54,322 bases of DNA from a bacterium (GTDB lineage: Bacteria; UBP14; UBA6098; B30-G16), in NCBI GenBank assembly GCA_021159335.1, contig JAGGRZ010000015.1, forward strand, positions 1-54,322, given 5' to 3'. Position 1 is the stretch's first letter. Each line of letters begins with the position of its first letter. The notes beneath the pieces are model-generated. The model saw only the letters and a list, made by a program, of their open reading frames with translations. It ran no database searches and had not been told where the DNA came from. The position numbers were made by a program, and so were the translations under genes. Below, one piece after another: positions 45,160-53,107 of the stretch.

Positions 45160-46645
45160 TATTAACTCCCCAAAAAGCTTTTATCGCATCTCGAGCAACT
45201 TCCACATCGTCAAAATGGATAATTTTATCTCCGATAATCTGGTAATCCTCGTGTCCCTTCCCGGCTATCAGCACTATATCTCCAGCTTTAGCGTTTTCTA
45301 TTGCGTGGAAAATGGCTTTTCTTCGGTCCGCTATTCGTATCCAGTTGTCGCGGCACACGCCCTCAATTATCATGTCTATTATTTTTTCGGGGTCCTCGGT
45401 TCTGGGATTGTCCGATGTTATCACCACATAATCCGCATATTTAGTAGCCACCTCACCCATTATTGGCCTTTTGAGCTTATCTCTATCGCCACCTGCCCCA
45501 AAGACCACTATCACCCTGCCACGAGTTAGTTTCCGAGCTGCGGTTATAAGATTTCTCAACGCTTCGGGAGTATGAGCATAATCGACAACCACAGTAAAAG
45601 GTTGCCCAAGCTCAACTTTCTCAAAACGACCGCGCACACCTTTGAACGCAGCTAATGACGAGATGACTTTCTCGGGTGGAAGTTCGTCGACCAAAGCTGA
45701 TGCAAAAGATGCCAAAGCATTGTAAACATTAAATTTACCCGGAACATTTATTTGCAAATCAAATCGTCCCCAGGGTGAATTAACCTCAAACTTGCTCCCA
45801 TCAATGGATAATCTCTTTACCGTAGCTTTAACATCGCATCTTGCTGACTCAATTCCATAAGTTAAAAGCCTACCCCTATTTGCCTTGATAACCTCGTCGC
45901 AGGCTGGGTCGTCCACATTAACTATGGCGATGGAATCGTCTCTTAACTTAGAAAACAGAATACATTTGGCGGCAAGGTAAGCTTTCATGTCACCATGATA
46001 ATCAAGGTGGTCCTGCGAAAGGTTCGTGAAAATAGCTTTTGAGAAATCAATGCCCCAAACTCTTCTTTGATGTAGTCCATGTGAGGATACTTCCATTGCC
46101 ACGGCCTGTATGCCCCTTTCTCGCATGGAAGAGAACAACTTCCATATCGTTTCAGCATCAGGTGTGGTTATAGGTAGCTTCTCAAGCTTCCCTTCTTCAA
46201 ACATGAATCCGAGTGTCCCTATGACACCCGTTTTCACCCCCGCATCATTCATTATCCTGTGGAGCATGTGCGTTACAGTCGTTTTTCCGTTGGTTCCCGT
46301 GACCCCTATTACTTCGTCAGGCTGAGGACCGTAAAATTCTTTCAATGCGAGAACCAACGCCTCACGCGAATCCTCAACGACAAGAATCGGCAACTTCTCT
46401 TTCACCTCAAGTTCTGGATCAGAAATTATTATCGCATTGGCTCCAGCTTTTATAGCATCCTCGATAAACATGTGACCATCTTTTGTAACACCCTTAACAG
46501 CAACGAATAGGGAACCGGTGGTTACTTTTCTTGAGTCTGCCGTTACATCGACAACGACTCTATTTTCAGCCTCATTAAGCATATATCCACCGATGGTTGC
46601 CTTAATTTTCCCAAAAATCTCCGCTATTTTTACTACTTTTCCCAT
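45149..46645 (-). CDS. murE: UDP-MurNAc-L-Ala-D-Glu--meso-diaminopimelate ligase
   Basis: The Mur ligase P-loop VTGTNGKTTVTHML (about 115-128), VVVDYAHTPEALRNL and FGAGGDRDKLKRP are clear. The substrate motif is DNPR (412-415) in SDNPRTEDP, which in this family marks meso-DAP rather than lysine. The start at 46645 is kept, although it lies 44 bp inside ftsI, because the first 30 residues supply the helix that precedes the TADSR strand in relatives. 498 residues. Confidence 0.96.
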   Translation of the reverse strand: MGKVVKIAEIFGKIKATIGGYMLNEAENRVVVDVTADSRKVTTGSLFVAVKGVTKDGHMFIEDAIKAGANAIIISDPELEVKEKLPILVVEDSREALVLALKEFYGPQPDEVIGVTGTNGKTTVTHMLHRIMNDAGVKTGVIGTLGFMFEEGKLEKLPITTPDAETIWKLFSSMRERGIQAVAMEVSSHGLHQRRVWGIDFSKAIFTNLSQDHLDYHGDMKAYLAAKCILFSKLRDDSIAIVNVDDPACDEVIKANRGRLLTYGIESARCDVKATVKRLSIDGSKFEVNSPWGRFDLQINVPGKFNVYNALASFASALVDELPPEKVISSLAAFKGVRGRFEKVELGQPFTVVVDYAHTPEALRNLITAARKLTRGRVIVVFGAGGDRDKLKRPIMGEVATKYADYVVITSDNPRTEDPEKIIDMIIEGVCRDNWIRIADRRKAIFHAIENAKAGDIVLIAGKGHEDYQIIGDKIIHFDDVEVARDAIKAFWGVNNEG

Positions 46646-48755
46646 TTAGCTCGTTTCTTACTATGGACATTCCTCTGACTTTGCATTCACAGCCGATTTT
46701 TACCTCAGTGAACGGTGCCGGCTCTTGCTCCACGACAACACCGTAACCGCTGATAATTGGTTTAACTCCAAGCTCAGTAAGCTTTTTCATCGCATCCCTT
46801 ATGCTTAGACCTCTTAGATCTGGCAGGATTACTTTATTAGTTTGGCCTTCTCTTTCGCCCAGATAAACCCAGACTGTTTCGCCAACCTCAACTTCCGAGT
46901 AAGCTTTAGGAACCTGAGATATAACCACATTACCAACACCTATAATTTTCGGAATTAATCGCCTTTTTCTCAGAACTTCCTTAGCTTGAGCTGCGGGCAT
47001 AAACCTCAAAGCGGGAACAGCAGTTTTCACATTACGGTAGGCACTAACAGCTAATTTCAACGAACGAGGAGATTCAACTATTCCAGCGCTGACGGCTTTC
47101 TCGATTATGGCTCTGAACACAGGAGCCGCTACAAAACCACCATAATATTTTCCTGCTTTGGGATTGTCAATAACTATAACACCCACTACTTTAGGGTCCT
47201 CAAAAGGCGCAATGCCAGCGAACGAGGAATAGTACTCATGGCTTTTATATTTAGTGGTGCCATACGCATGTTTCTTGCTCGTCCCAGTTTTGCCGGCGAT
47301 CTTTACATAAGGTGAATTTGCTGATCTTGCGGTTCCACGAGTAACGACTTTCCGCAATATATTATAAACCGTGTCTGAAACCCATTCTGGTATTACCTGT
47401 CTGACCATAAGCGGCTGACGAATTACCTCTGTATTGCCATCACCAGAAACAGCTTTTGAAACAAGAAATGGCCTATTCATTCTACCATGATTCGCGATAG
47501 CTGAGTATGCGCACGCAAGCTGAATCGCAGTTACTCTAACCTCATAACCCATGGGTAGAGTCGCCATAGTAGGTATGGACCACTTTGAAGGACTATTTAG
47601 CTTTCCATCCGCTTCGCCGGGAAAATCAACATTGGTTATAGTTCCGAAGCCGAAAAGTTTTATGTATTTATAGAAGGTTTGTTTATCAAGTCTTTTTGCG
47701 ATTTTAACTATGCCTACATTGCTCGAATTTATAAGAATTTCCGGTGCACGGAGTAAACCATAGCCATGAACATCCCTAACATCACGCATGTTAATTCTCA
47801 GGTATCCATTTCCAGTATCAATTGTATCATCGAGTGCAAGCTTGCCCTCAGCTAAAGCGCAGCAAAATGTGACTATTTTAAAAACTGACCCAGGCTCAAA
47901 CTCATCGGTTATTGGGCGACAACGCCTGTAACCATCAGGAAAATCGCCTGGGTGATTGGGGTCATAATTAGGAAAAGAGGATACAGCTAATATCTCACCA
48001 GTTTTGGGATTAACAAATATTGCCATACCTGCATCGGCAGCATTCCGCAAAACAGCATCTTCAAGTTCCTTATCCACTATCTCTTGTAGCCTAATGTCCA
48101 GTGTGGTGTATATATCCTTGCCCGGTTTGGCACTTTTTAACAAATCGCCATAGACGGGATATTTATTCCCCAGCGCATCGTGAACGAGAACCTTTTTTGC
48201 TGGAGTGCCTTTAAGATAATCATTGTAGTAAAGCTCAAGCCCCTCGATACCATTCCCGTCTGCATCGACACAACCTATAATGGTCGAGCCAATTTTTCCG
48301 TGAGGATAATTTCGGCTATATTTTGGATTTACACTAATCCCCGGAATGGCTAAACTTTCTATTTTTCGACCTATCTCTGGAGAAACTTTACGTTCGAGGT
48401 AAACATAGTATCTGCTTATACTGTTCCTTATTTTATTGTAATAGAATCCTCTCTCACGCCCCGTTAATCGTGTCAGGATTGAGTCTACAAAATTGGTATC
48501 CTTAATTTGCGAAGGGTCGGCTATAAGCTCGTAAAAAAGGTTATTTATGGCGAGAGGAATGCCGTTTCTGTCGTATATATTTCCTCGTGGAGCAGATATA
48601 TTTACAGATATAAGATGCTGTTTTCTTGCTAACTCACGGTAATACCTCGTTTTAAAAATTTGTATAGCTGCAAGCCTGCAAACGAGAATTACCAATACTA
48701 CAAGCCAAAAAACTATAACAGTAGTAAGCCGATTTATTTTTCTATGCACTTCCAT
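46602..48755 (-). CDS. ftsI: Septal transpeptidase FtsI (PBP2x/SpoVD-like) with two PASTA-like domains
   Basis: One N-terminal membrane helix (about 10-30), a pedestal starting APRGNIYDRNG, then the transpeptidase domain. The catalytic triad motifs are S290-x-x-K293 in EPGSVFK, SSN (344-346) and KTGTS (489-493). The last 140 residues form two PASTA-like domains (about 580-640 and 650-705, the second starting VILPDLRGLSIRDAMKKL). PASTA domains on septal PBPs are best known from Gram-positives and occur in several diderm phyla. 717 residues. It starts 7 bp after ftsL. Confidence 0.95.
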   Translation of the reverse strand: MEVHRKINRLTTVIVFWLVVLVILVCRLAAIQIFKTRYYRELARKQHLISVNISAPRGNIYDRNGIPLAINNLFYELIADPSQIKDTNFVDSILTRLTGRERGFYYNKIRNSISRYYVYLERKVSPEIGRKIESLAIPGISVNPKYSRNYPHGKIGSTIIGCVDADGNGIEGLELYYNDYLKGTPAKKVLVHDALGNKYPVYGDLLKSAKPGKDIYTTLDIRLQEIVDKELEDAVLRNAADAGMAIFVNPKTGEILAVSSFPNYDPNHPGDFPDGYRRCRPITDEFEPGSVFKIVTFCCALAEGKLALDDTIDTGNGYLRINMRDVRDVHGYGLLRAPEILINSSNVGIVKIAKRLDKQTFYKYIKLFGFGTITNVDFPGEADGKLNSPSKWSIPTMATLPMGYEVRVTAIQLACAYSAIANHGRMNRPFLVSKAVSGDGNTEVIRQPLMVRQVIPEWVSDTVYNILRKVVTRGTARSANSPYVKIAGKTGTSKKHAYGTTKYKSHEYYSSFAGIAPFEDPKVVGVIVIDNPKAGKYYGGFVAAPVFRAIIEKAVSAGIVESPRSLKLAVSAYRNVKTAVPALRFMPAAQAKEVLRKRRLIPKIIGVGNVVISQVPKAYSEVEVGETVWVYLGEREGQTNKVILPDLRGLSIRDAMKKLTELGVKPIISGYGVVVEQEPAPFTEVKIGCECKVRGMSIVRNELNGKSSKNSGDFWEN

Positions 48756-48762
48756 TTAACCA

Positions 48763-49188
48763 TTAAAGTTTCGGTTTCTCATGCTGACGAGAAAACACCA
48801 ATCTCTTGCTTTTAGACTGACTTTTGCCGCCCCCGAAGAAATTGATTATTTTAGCAAATATACTATTTCCACTTGATATATATTCAGGATTGTTATATTC
48901 TATCTCAACTATAACGAGCTTTTCTGGAGGAGTATAATCGAGTCTACAGCCCGATTTGGCCATCATCTCGATTCTGCTTCGGGATTTGAGAGCGGAAACT
49001 TTGGTTAACAACTGTATATTGTAGGTTCTCAGCGCTTCTCTTTGTTCTTCAAGCTTGGCTATCTCGCTTGATAAAGGAACTATGACGCTTCTCTGCCAAA
49101 CCAAAACCAGACAGTACACAAAGGCAAGGAATAATAGTATAAAATATATAATGTATTTACCCTGGTCGACTTGCCTACCATTAAGCAT
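48763..49188 (-). CDS. ftsL: FtsL-like division protein
   Basis: It occupies the usual place between rsmH and ftsI. One membrane helix (residues 12-30) is followed by a coiled-coil (about 35-65, EIAKLEEQREALRTYNIQ) and a SRIEMMAKSGCRLDYTPPEK region, the FtsL pattern in which the coil pairs with FtsB. The final 45 residues are Gly/Ser/Lys-rich. A strong AAGGAGGG precedes the ATG, which lies 8 bp inside rsmH. Sequence similarity in this family is low, so the call rests on architecture and position. Confidence 0.85.
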   Translation of the reverse strand: MLNGRQVDQGKYIIYFILLFLAFVYCLVLVWQRSVIVPLSSEIAKLEEQREALRTYNIQLLTKVSALKSRSRIEMMAKSGCRLDYTPPEKLVIVEIEYNNPEYISSGNSIFAKIINFFGGGKSQSKSKRLVFSRQHEKPKL

Positions 49189-50137
49189 ACTCCCTCCTTA
49201 CTTTTTCAGCGGCTCTTAACCTTGCAGAACGAGCTCGAGGATTAGCTTCTATCTCTTCTGCGGAAGGTCTTATGGGCTTTTTAGTGATTATTTCCAACTG
49301 CTTCACATGACCACACCTGCAAACCGGTACTCCCGGCGGGCATATACAATCCTTGGACTCAGTGACGAAAAATTTCTTAACAACTCTATCCTCGCCAGAG
49401 TGATATGTAACGACGACAAGTCTTCCACCGGGCTTAAGCAGTTCAAGCGAGCCGTAAAGCGCGCTATTTAGTTTGTAGAGTTCATCATTAACCTCTATCC
49501 TTATTGCCATAAAAACTTTTGGTACTACTTCATCCCACATGGTTTTCGGGACAGCGCTTTTAACAACATCAGAAAACGACAATGTATCCTCTATTGGTGC
49601 ATGTTGCCTTCTTTGGACTATGGCTTTAGCTATCTTTCGTGCTTGTTTGACATCCCCGAATTTTCTCAAAACATTCTCCAATCGTTCAAGAGAATATGTG
49701 TTAATTACTTTATACGCAGTCTTTTCACTCTTCATATCGTATCGCATGTCGAGCGGTCCTTTAAGTTTCATCGAAAAACCTCTTATGGGTTCAGCCAAAA
49801 GTTCACTTCTTAAACCCAAATCGAAAACTATACCGTCAACGAAATCAAAACCTGCTTCCTCACGAACGAGCTCTTCAATCTGAGCGTAGTCGCCAACGAC
49901 AGGGACGAAGCTATCGCCAAATCTTGCAAGCCTTCTCGTCGCTACCTTAATGGCTGATTCGTCGATATCGATACCTACGACCGTCGACTTTCCACCGGTT
50001 TTGCTAAGAATCGCCTCAGAGTAACCGCCATCACCCACAGTAGCATCGACATAAACGCCCTCCTCCCGAACACACAAGTATTTCAACATCTGGTCAACTA
50101 ATACGCTCTTGTGGATTTTCGCCTCCCGTTTTGGCAC
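49181..50137 (-). CDS. rsmH: 16S rRNA (cytosine1402-N4)-methyltransferase RsmH (MraW)
   Basis: RsmH methylates C1402 in the 16S decoding site. The conserved HKSVLVDQML opening, the SAM loop YVDATVGDGGYSEAIL, IVFDLGLRS and SYHSGEDR-type (VTYHSGEDRVVKKFF) motifs are present, with a late zinc-like CICPPGVPVCRCG segment. The start is uncertain: there is no ATG before the conserved HKSVL. GTG at 50137 is used here (318 residues), with GTG at 50146 and TTG at 50161 as alternatives. All lie within the end of mraZ. Confidence 0.93.
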   Translation of the reverse strand: MPKREAKIHKSVLVDQMLKYLCVREEGVYVDATVGDGGYSEAILSKTGGKSTVVGIDIDESAIKVATRRLARFGDSFVPVVGDYAQIEELVREEAGFDFVDGIVFDLGLRSELLAEPIRGFSMKLKGPLDMRYDMKSEKTAYKVINTYSLERLENVLRKFGDVKQARKIAKAIVQRRQHAPIEDTLSFSDVVKSAVPKTMWDEVVPKVFMAIRIEVNDELYKLNSALYGSLELLKPGGRLVVVTYHSGEDRVVKKFFVTESKDCICPPGVPVCRCGHVKQLEIITKKPIRPSAEEIEANPRARSARLRAAEKVRREYA

Positions 50138-50588
50138 GCCTTCCACGGATAAGAGACCCAAAGAACTTCATAGCCCCAGAATCATAATCGACCTTCTGGG
50201 ACTTGGTATACGCTGAATATCTATCTGGATTCCATATTTCTATCCAATCCACTACCCCTAAAATCAACACATCATCTTTTATACCGGCTTCTTCCTTAAG
50301 GACACTTGGTAAAAGGATTCTTCCCTGGTTATCTATTGCGACAAAGTGTGCCCATGAGGCGAATTCACGGTAAAATGCAAGGCTTTCCTCGAAAGAAAGC
50401 TCGGAAGCATCGAAATTATTTATGAACTCTTCAAATTTGTTGGCGGGAAAAAGTGCTATGCAGCCGCCTATGCCTCTCGTCAAAACGAACTCCGTATACC
50501 CCAAGCCCTTACCAGCAGTTCTTAGCCTTGCTGGAAGAGCAACTCGCCCTTTACTATCGATTTTATGTCTGTACTTTCCATAAAACAT
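50094..50588 (-). CDS. mraZ: Transcriptional regulator MraZ
   Basis: MraZ is the dcw-cluster repressor, a ring of AbrB-like domains. Two DxxGR loops are seen, KIDSKGRVALPARLR near the N-terminus and AIDNQGRILLPSVLKE in the second half. The ATG at 50588 begins MFYGKYRHKID, as in relatives, rather than a TTG three codons upstream; 164 residues. The ribosome site is poor. It is the first gene of the cluster, directly downstream of its presumed operator repeats at 50648-50682, so negative autoregulation is expected. Confidence 0.95.
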   Translation of the reverse strand: MFYGKYRHKIDSKGRVALPARLRTAGKGLGYTEFVLTRGIGGCIALFPANKFEEFINNFDASELSFEESLAFYREFASWAHFVAIDNQGRILLPSVLKEEAGIKDDVLILGVVDWIEIWNPDRYSAYTKSQKVDYDSGAMKFFGSLIRGRRAKTGGENPQERIS

Positions 50589-50647
50589 AGGCGGCAACTT
50601 ACAAAAAATGTTAAAGAACCAAATTAACTTGTTTTAACAATGAGCTT

Positions 50648-50682
50648 TCCACATATTTCCACTTCTTACCACTTCCTACCAC
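50648..50682 (-). promoter_or_regulatory. MraZ operator: four GTGG direct repeats at 10-bp period
   Basis: On the minus strand GTGG(T/A) occurs four times, at 50682-50678, 50672-50668, 50662-50658 and 50652-50648. Every start is exactly 10 bp apart, one helical turn, with AT-rich 5-bp spacers. MraZ is known to bind TGGG-N6 or GTG-type direct repeats of this period ahead of its own gene. The repeats lie 60 bp upstream of mraZ and just after the promoter. Confidence 0.85.
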
Positions 50683-50712
50683 CAAATAAATCGAACAAAA
50701 AAAATTTGTCAA
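50683..50712 (-). promoter_or_regulatory. Probable promoter of the dcw cluster
   Basis: Minus strand TTGACA (50712-50707), then 18 bp, then TATTTG (50688-50683), abutting the first MraZ repeat. A shift of one or two bases in the -10 is possible. MraZ bound to the repeats would cover the transcription start. Confidence 0.55.
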
Positions 50713-50863
50713 CAAAAAAATCGAATTTTTTAAAAATTTTTTTAATCCAAAATGCTAACTTATTTAATTTCAATGTGTTAAGAACTTAAAAATTTTTTCT
50801 TTGTTTTCCTTAAAAATGATGGTTTATTTTGCAAGTTGGTTTTGAAGCTATTAAGGAGGGATT

Positions 50864-51526
50864 ATGAACATAGAAACAATTCTTAAAGACATAAAATCTT
50901 ATTACGAAAGGATAATAGACCAGCTCATTCCGATAGTTATTGAACAGACGGGCAGAGGCGAAAGAGCCTACGATATTTTCTCACGGCTTCTTAAAGATAG
51001 AATAATTTTCCTTGGCACCGCTATAACTGACCAGGTTGCCAATCTCGTTGTGGCGCAGCTTTTATTCCTCGAAGCCGAGGACCCAACGAAGCCTATTTCA
51101 CTATACATAAATTCTCCTGGCGGATTTGTTACTGCAGGGCTTGCTATTTACGACACCATGCAATTCATTAAAGCGCCAGTTTCAACCACTGCGGTGGGGC
51201 AGGCATCCTCTATGGCAGCTGTCTTGCTTGCAGGCGGTGAAAAAGGCAAAAGAACCGCTCTACCTAACTCGAGAATAATGATCCACCAGCCATGGGGCGG
51301 TGTTGAGGGACAGGTGACGGACATCGAAATCCACGCAAAGGAATTGCAAAGGCTTAAGCAACTCCTCAACGAAATTCTTGCATTCCACACCGGACAACCC
51401 ATAGAAAAGATCGAGAAAGATACTGATAGAAACTACTTCATGTCCGCTCAGGAAGCTCTTGAGTACGGTATTATAGACAAAGTTTATGAAAGGCCATTAC
51501 CTAAAAAGGGAAAGCAGGGAAGCTGA
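50864..51526 (+). CDS. clpP: ATP-dependent Clp protease proteolytic subunit
   Basis: ClpP forms the double-ring peptidase chamber used with Clp[12 protein letters not shown] is the oxyanion segment, S116 in [10 protein letters not shown] the nucleophile, and H141 in IMIHQPWGG the base. The third triad position, Asp171 in E. coli, aligns with N190 in [13 protein letters not shown]. Length 220, with an N-terminal extension of a size similar to a propeptide. AAGGAGGG precedes the ATG. It is not accompanied by clpX, lon or tig. It diverges from mraZ across a 275-bp AT-rich spacer. Confidence 0.95.
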   Translation: MNIETILKDIKSYYERIIDQLIPIVIEQTGRGERAYDIFSRLLKDRIIFLGTAITDQVANLVVAQLLFLEAEDPTKPISLYINSPGGFVTAGLAIYDTMQFIKAPVSTTAVGQASSMAAVLLAGGEKGKRTALPNSRIMIHQPWGGVEGQVTDIEIHAKELQRLKQLLNEILAFHTGQPIEKIEKDTDRNYFMSAQEALEYGIIDKVYERPLPKKGKQGS

Positions 51527-51535
51527 TAAAACTAT

Positions 51536-51563
51536 TTGACAACGATGGTGACTTTAATATCTT
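51536..51563 (+). promoter_or_regulatory. Possible promoter for the ExbB-ExbD-TonB operon
   Basis: TTGACA (51536-51541), 16 bp, TATCTT (51558-51563), 38 bp upstream of the ExbB-like ATG and only 9 bp after the clpP stop. It has the same layout as the other TTGAC promoters in the window. Confidence 0.45.
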
Positions 51564-51601
51564 TTCAGGGAAATTAAGAGAAAAAACAAAGGAGTGTTTC
51601 T

Positions 51602-52228
51602 ATGGTATACTACTTTAATAAAGGCGGCTTTTTGATGTGGCCACTTTTGGGTCTTTTAATTATAGGCCTGGTCATAGCTATAGTGAAATTGTGGACCCTA
51701 TTAAGGTCAAAAATAAACTCAAAAAAATTCCTTAAAGACATTCTTGAAGCGATAAAGAAAGACGGTCCTCAAAAGGCTATCGACTTATGCGAACACACTC
51801 GTGGACCTGTATCAGCAATATTCCATGCTGGCTTATCGAGGCTGGACAAGGGAATAGAGTATGTCGAGCGTTCCATAGAAAACGAGGCAGCAATACAAAT
51901 GGGGATACTTGAGAAAGGCATGATCTGGCTGTCCACGATAATATCCATCGCTCCCATGCTCGGCTTTCTTGGCACAGTTCAGGGAATGATAGTGGCTTTC
52001 GATCAAATAGCGAGGTCAAACGATATAGTGCCATCAGAGGTTGCTGGTGGAATATCGATAGCGCTTCTTACTACATTTTTCGGGCTTGCTATAGCGATAC
52101 CAATGCAGTTCTTCTACAACTGGTTCGTCTCGATTATCGACAGCATAGTTGTTGATATGGAAGACTCAGCTAACCAATTAATAGAGAACCTTATAGATAT
52201 GGGAATTTTAAAACACGCGGAAAAGTAA
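51602..52228 (+). CDS. exbB: MotA/TolQ/ExbB proton channel family protein
   Basis: Three hydrophobic segments (about residues 8-28, 112-135 and 150-178) enclose a large cytoplasmic loop. The family core ISIAPMLGFLGTVQGMIVAF and GGISIALLTTFFGLAIAIP is clear. It forms the proton-driven motor with ExbD and powers TonB (or Tol) at the outer membrane. 208 residues. AAAGGAG lies 7-8 bp before the ATG. Two ExbD genes and a tonB gene follow immediately, so ExbB is preferred over TolQ. Confidence 0.9.
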   Translation: MVYYFNKGGFLMWPLLGLLIIGLVIAIVKLWTLLRSKINSKKFLKDILEAIKKDGPQKAIDLCEHTRGPVSAIFHAGLSRLDKGIEYVERSIENEAAIQMGILEKGMIWLSTIISIAPMLGFLGTVQGMIVAFDQIARSNDIVPSEVAGGISIALLTTFFGLAIAIPMQFFYNWFVSIIDSIVVDMEDSANQLIENLIDMGILKHAEK

Positions 52229-52231
52229 ATC

Positions 52232-52675
52232 ATGGCATTAGAAATAAAGAAAAAACAACATCTTCAAAAACAGGCTGAAATACCAACGGCTTCACTTGCG
52301 GATATAGTTTTCCTTTTGCTCATATTTTTTCTCGTTACCACATCTATGAATCCAGATAAGGGGCTTGGATTAACTCTTCCGCCACCCGGTGAGGAAATAA
52401 AACTATCAAAGGAAAATATATTGTCAGTATATGTAAATTCAAAAGGTGAGATACTCGTTGGGGAACAGGTTATATCGCTTGACCAGCTTAAAATGAAAGT
52501 TAAGGAACGGGTTCGGCAAAACCCGAAACTCGTAGTATCATTAATAACTGATATAAATGCAAAATATAAATATATGATAGACGCTCTCGACGAGATAAAA
52601 CTCGCGTTTGATGAGTTAAAAAAGGAGAATCCAGAGTTTAAGGAGAGAATCTCATTGGCAACGCCAGCATTCTAA
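52232..52675 (+). CDS. exbD: ExbD/TolR family protein, copy 1
   Basis: A cytoplasmic start leads into one membrane helix with the protonatable Asp in TASLADIVFLLLIFFLVTT, then SMNPDKGLGLTLPPPG and a periplasmic domain (VYVNSKGEILVGEQVISLDQL). 147 residues. It lies 3 bp after exbB. It differs from copy 2 in most of the periplasmic domain, so the two probably form a mixed or alternative stator. Confidence 0.9.
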   Translation: MALEIKKKQHLQKQAEIPTASLADIVFLLLIFFLVTTSMNPDKGLGLTLPPPGEEIKLSKENILSVYVNSKGEILVGEQVISLDQLKMKVKERVRQNPKLVVSLITDINAKYKYMIDALDEIKLAFDELKKENPEFKERISLATPAF

Positions 52676-52687
52676 AGAGGAAAAGCG

Positions 52688-53107
52688 ATGAAGATAGAAG
52701 CAAAATCAAAAGGGTCATCTAAAATTCCAACGGCATCAATAGCTGATATCGTATTCTTGCTTCTTATATTCTTCATGACTGTAACGGTATTCAGGCAATA
52801 TCAGGGGTTAAGAGTTCAGCTTCCACCAGCGAAAGCGACGAAGAAAATAGAGCGCAAAAGGATGATAACTCATATATGGATCAACGCACAAGGCGAAATA
52901 AACATAGATGACATGATGGTTCCACAAGAGCAGGTGGTAAGCATAATGCGCCAGAAAATGATCGAAAATCCAGCTACGATAGTCTCCCTTCGCGCAGACC
53001 AATCAGCCAGATATGAGATAGTAGCAAAACTTCTCGAACAACTCAAGCAAGCGAACGCATTAAGAGTTAATTTCGCAACGCTCACCGAGGGAGGTGGGCG
53101 AAGATGA
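52688..53107 (+). CDS. exbD: ExbD/TolR family protein, copy 2
   Basis: It has the same architecture as copy 1: TASIADIVFLLLIFFMTVTV with the channel Asp, then QLPPAKA and a periplasmic domain with HIWINAQGEINIDDMMV. 139 residues. AGAGGAAAA precedes the ATG. It overlaps tonB by 4 bp. Tandem exbD copies next to tonB are common in FCB-type and delta-proteobacterial clusters. Confidence 0.9.
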   Translation: MKIEAKSKGSSKIPTASIADIVFLLLIFFMTVTVFRQYQGLRVQLPPAKATKKIERKRMITHIWINAQGEINIDDMMVPQEQVVSIMRQKMIENPATIVSLRADQSARYEIVAKLLEQLKQANALRVNFATLTEGGGRR

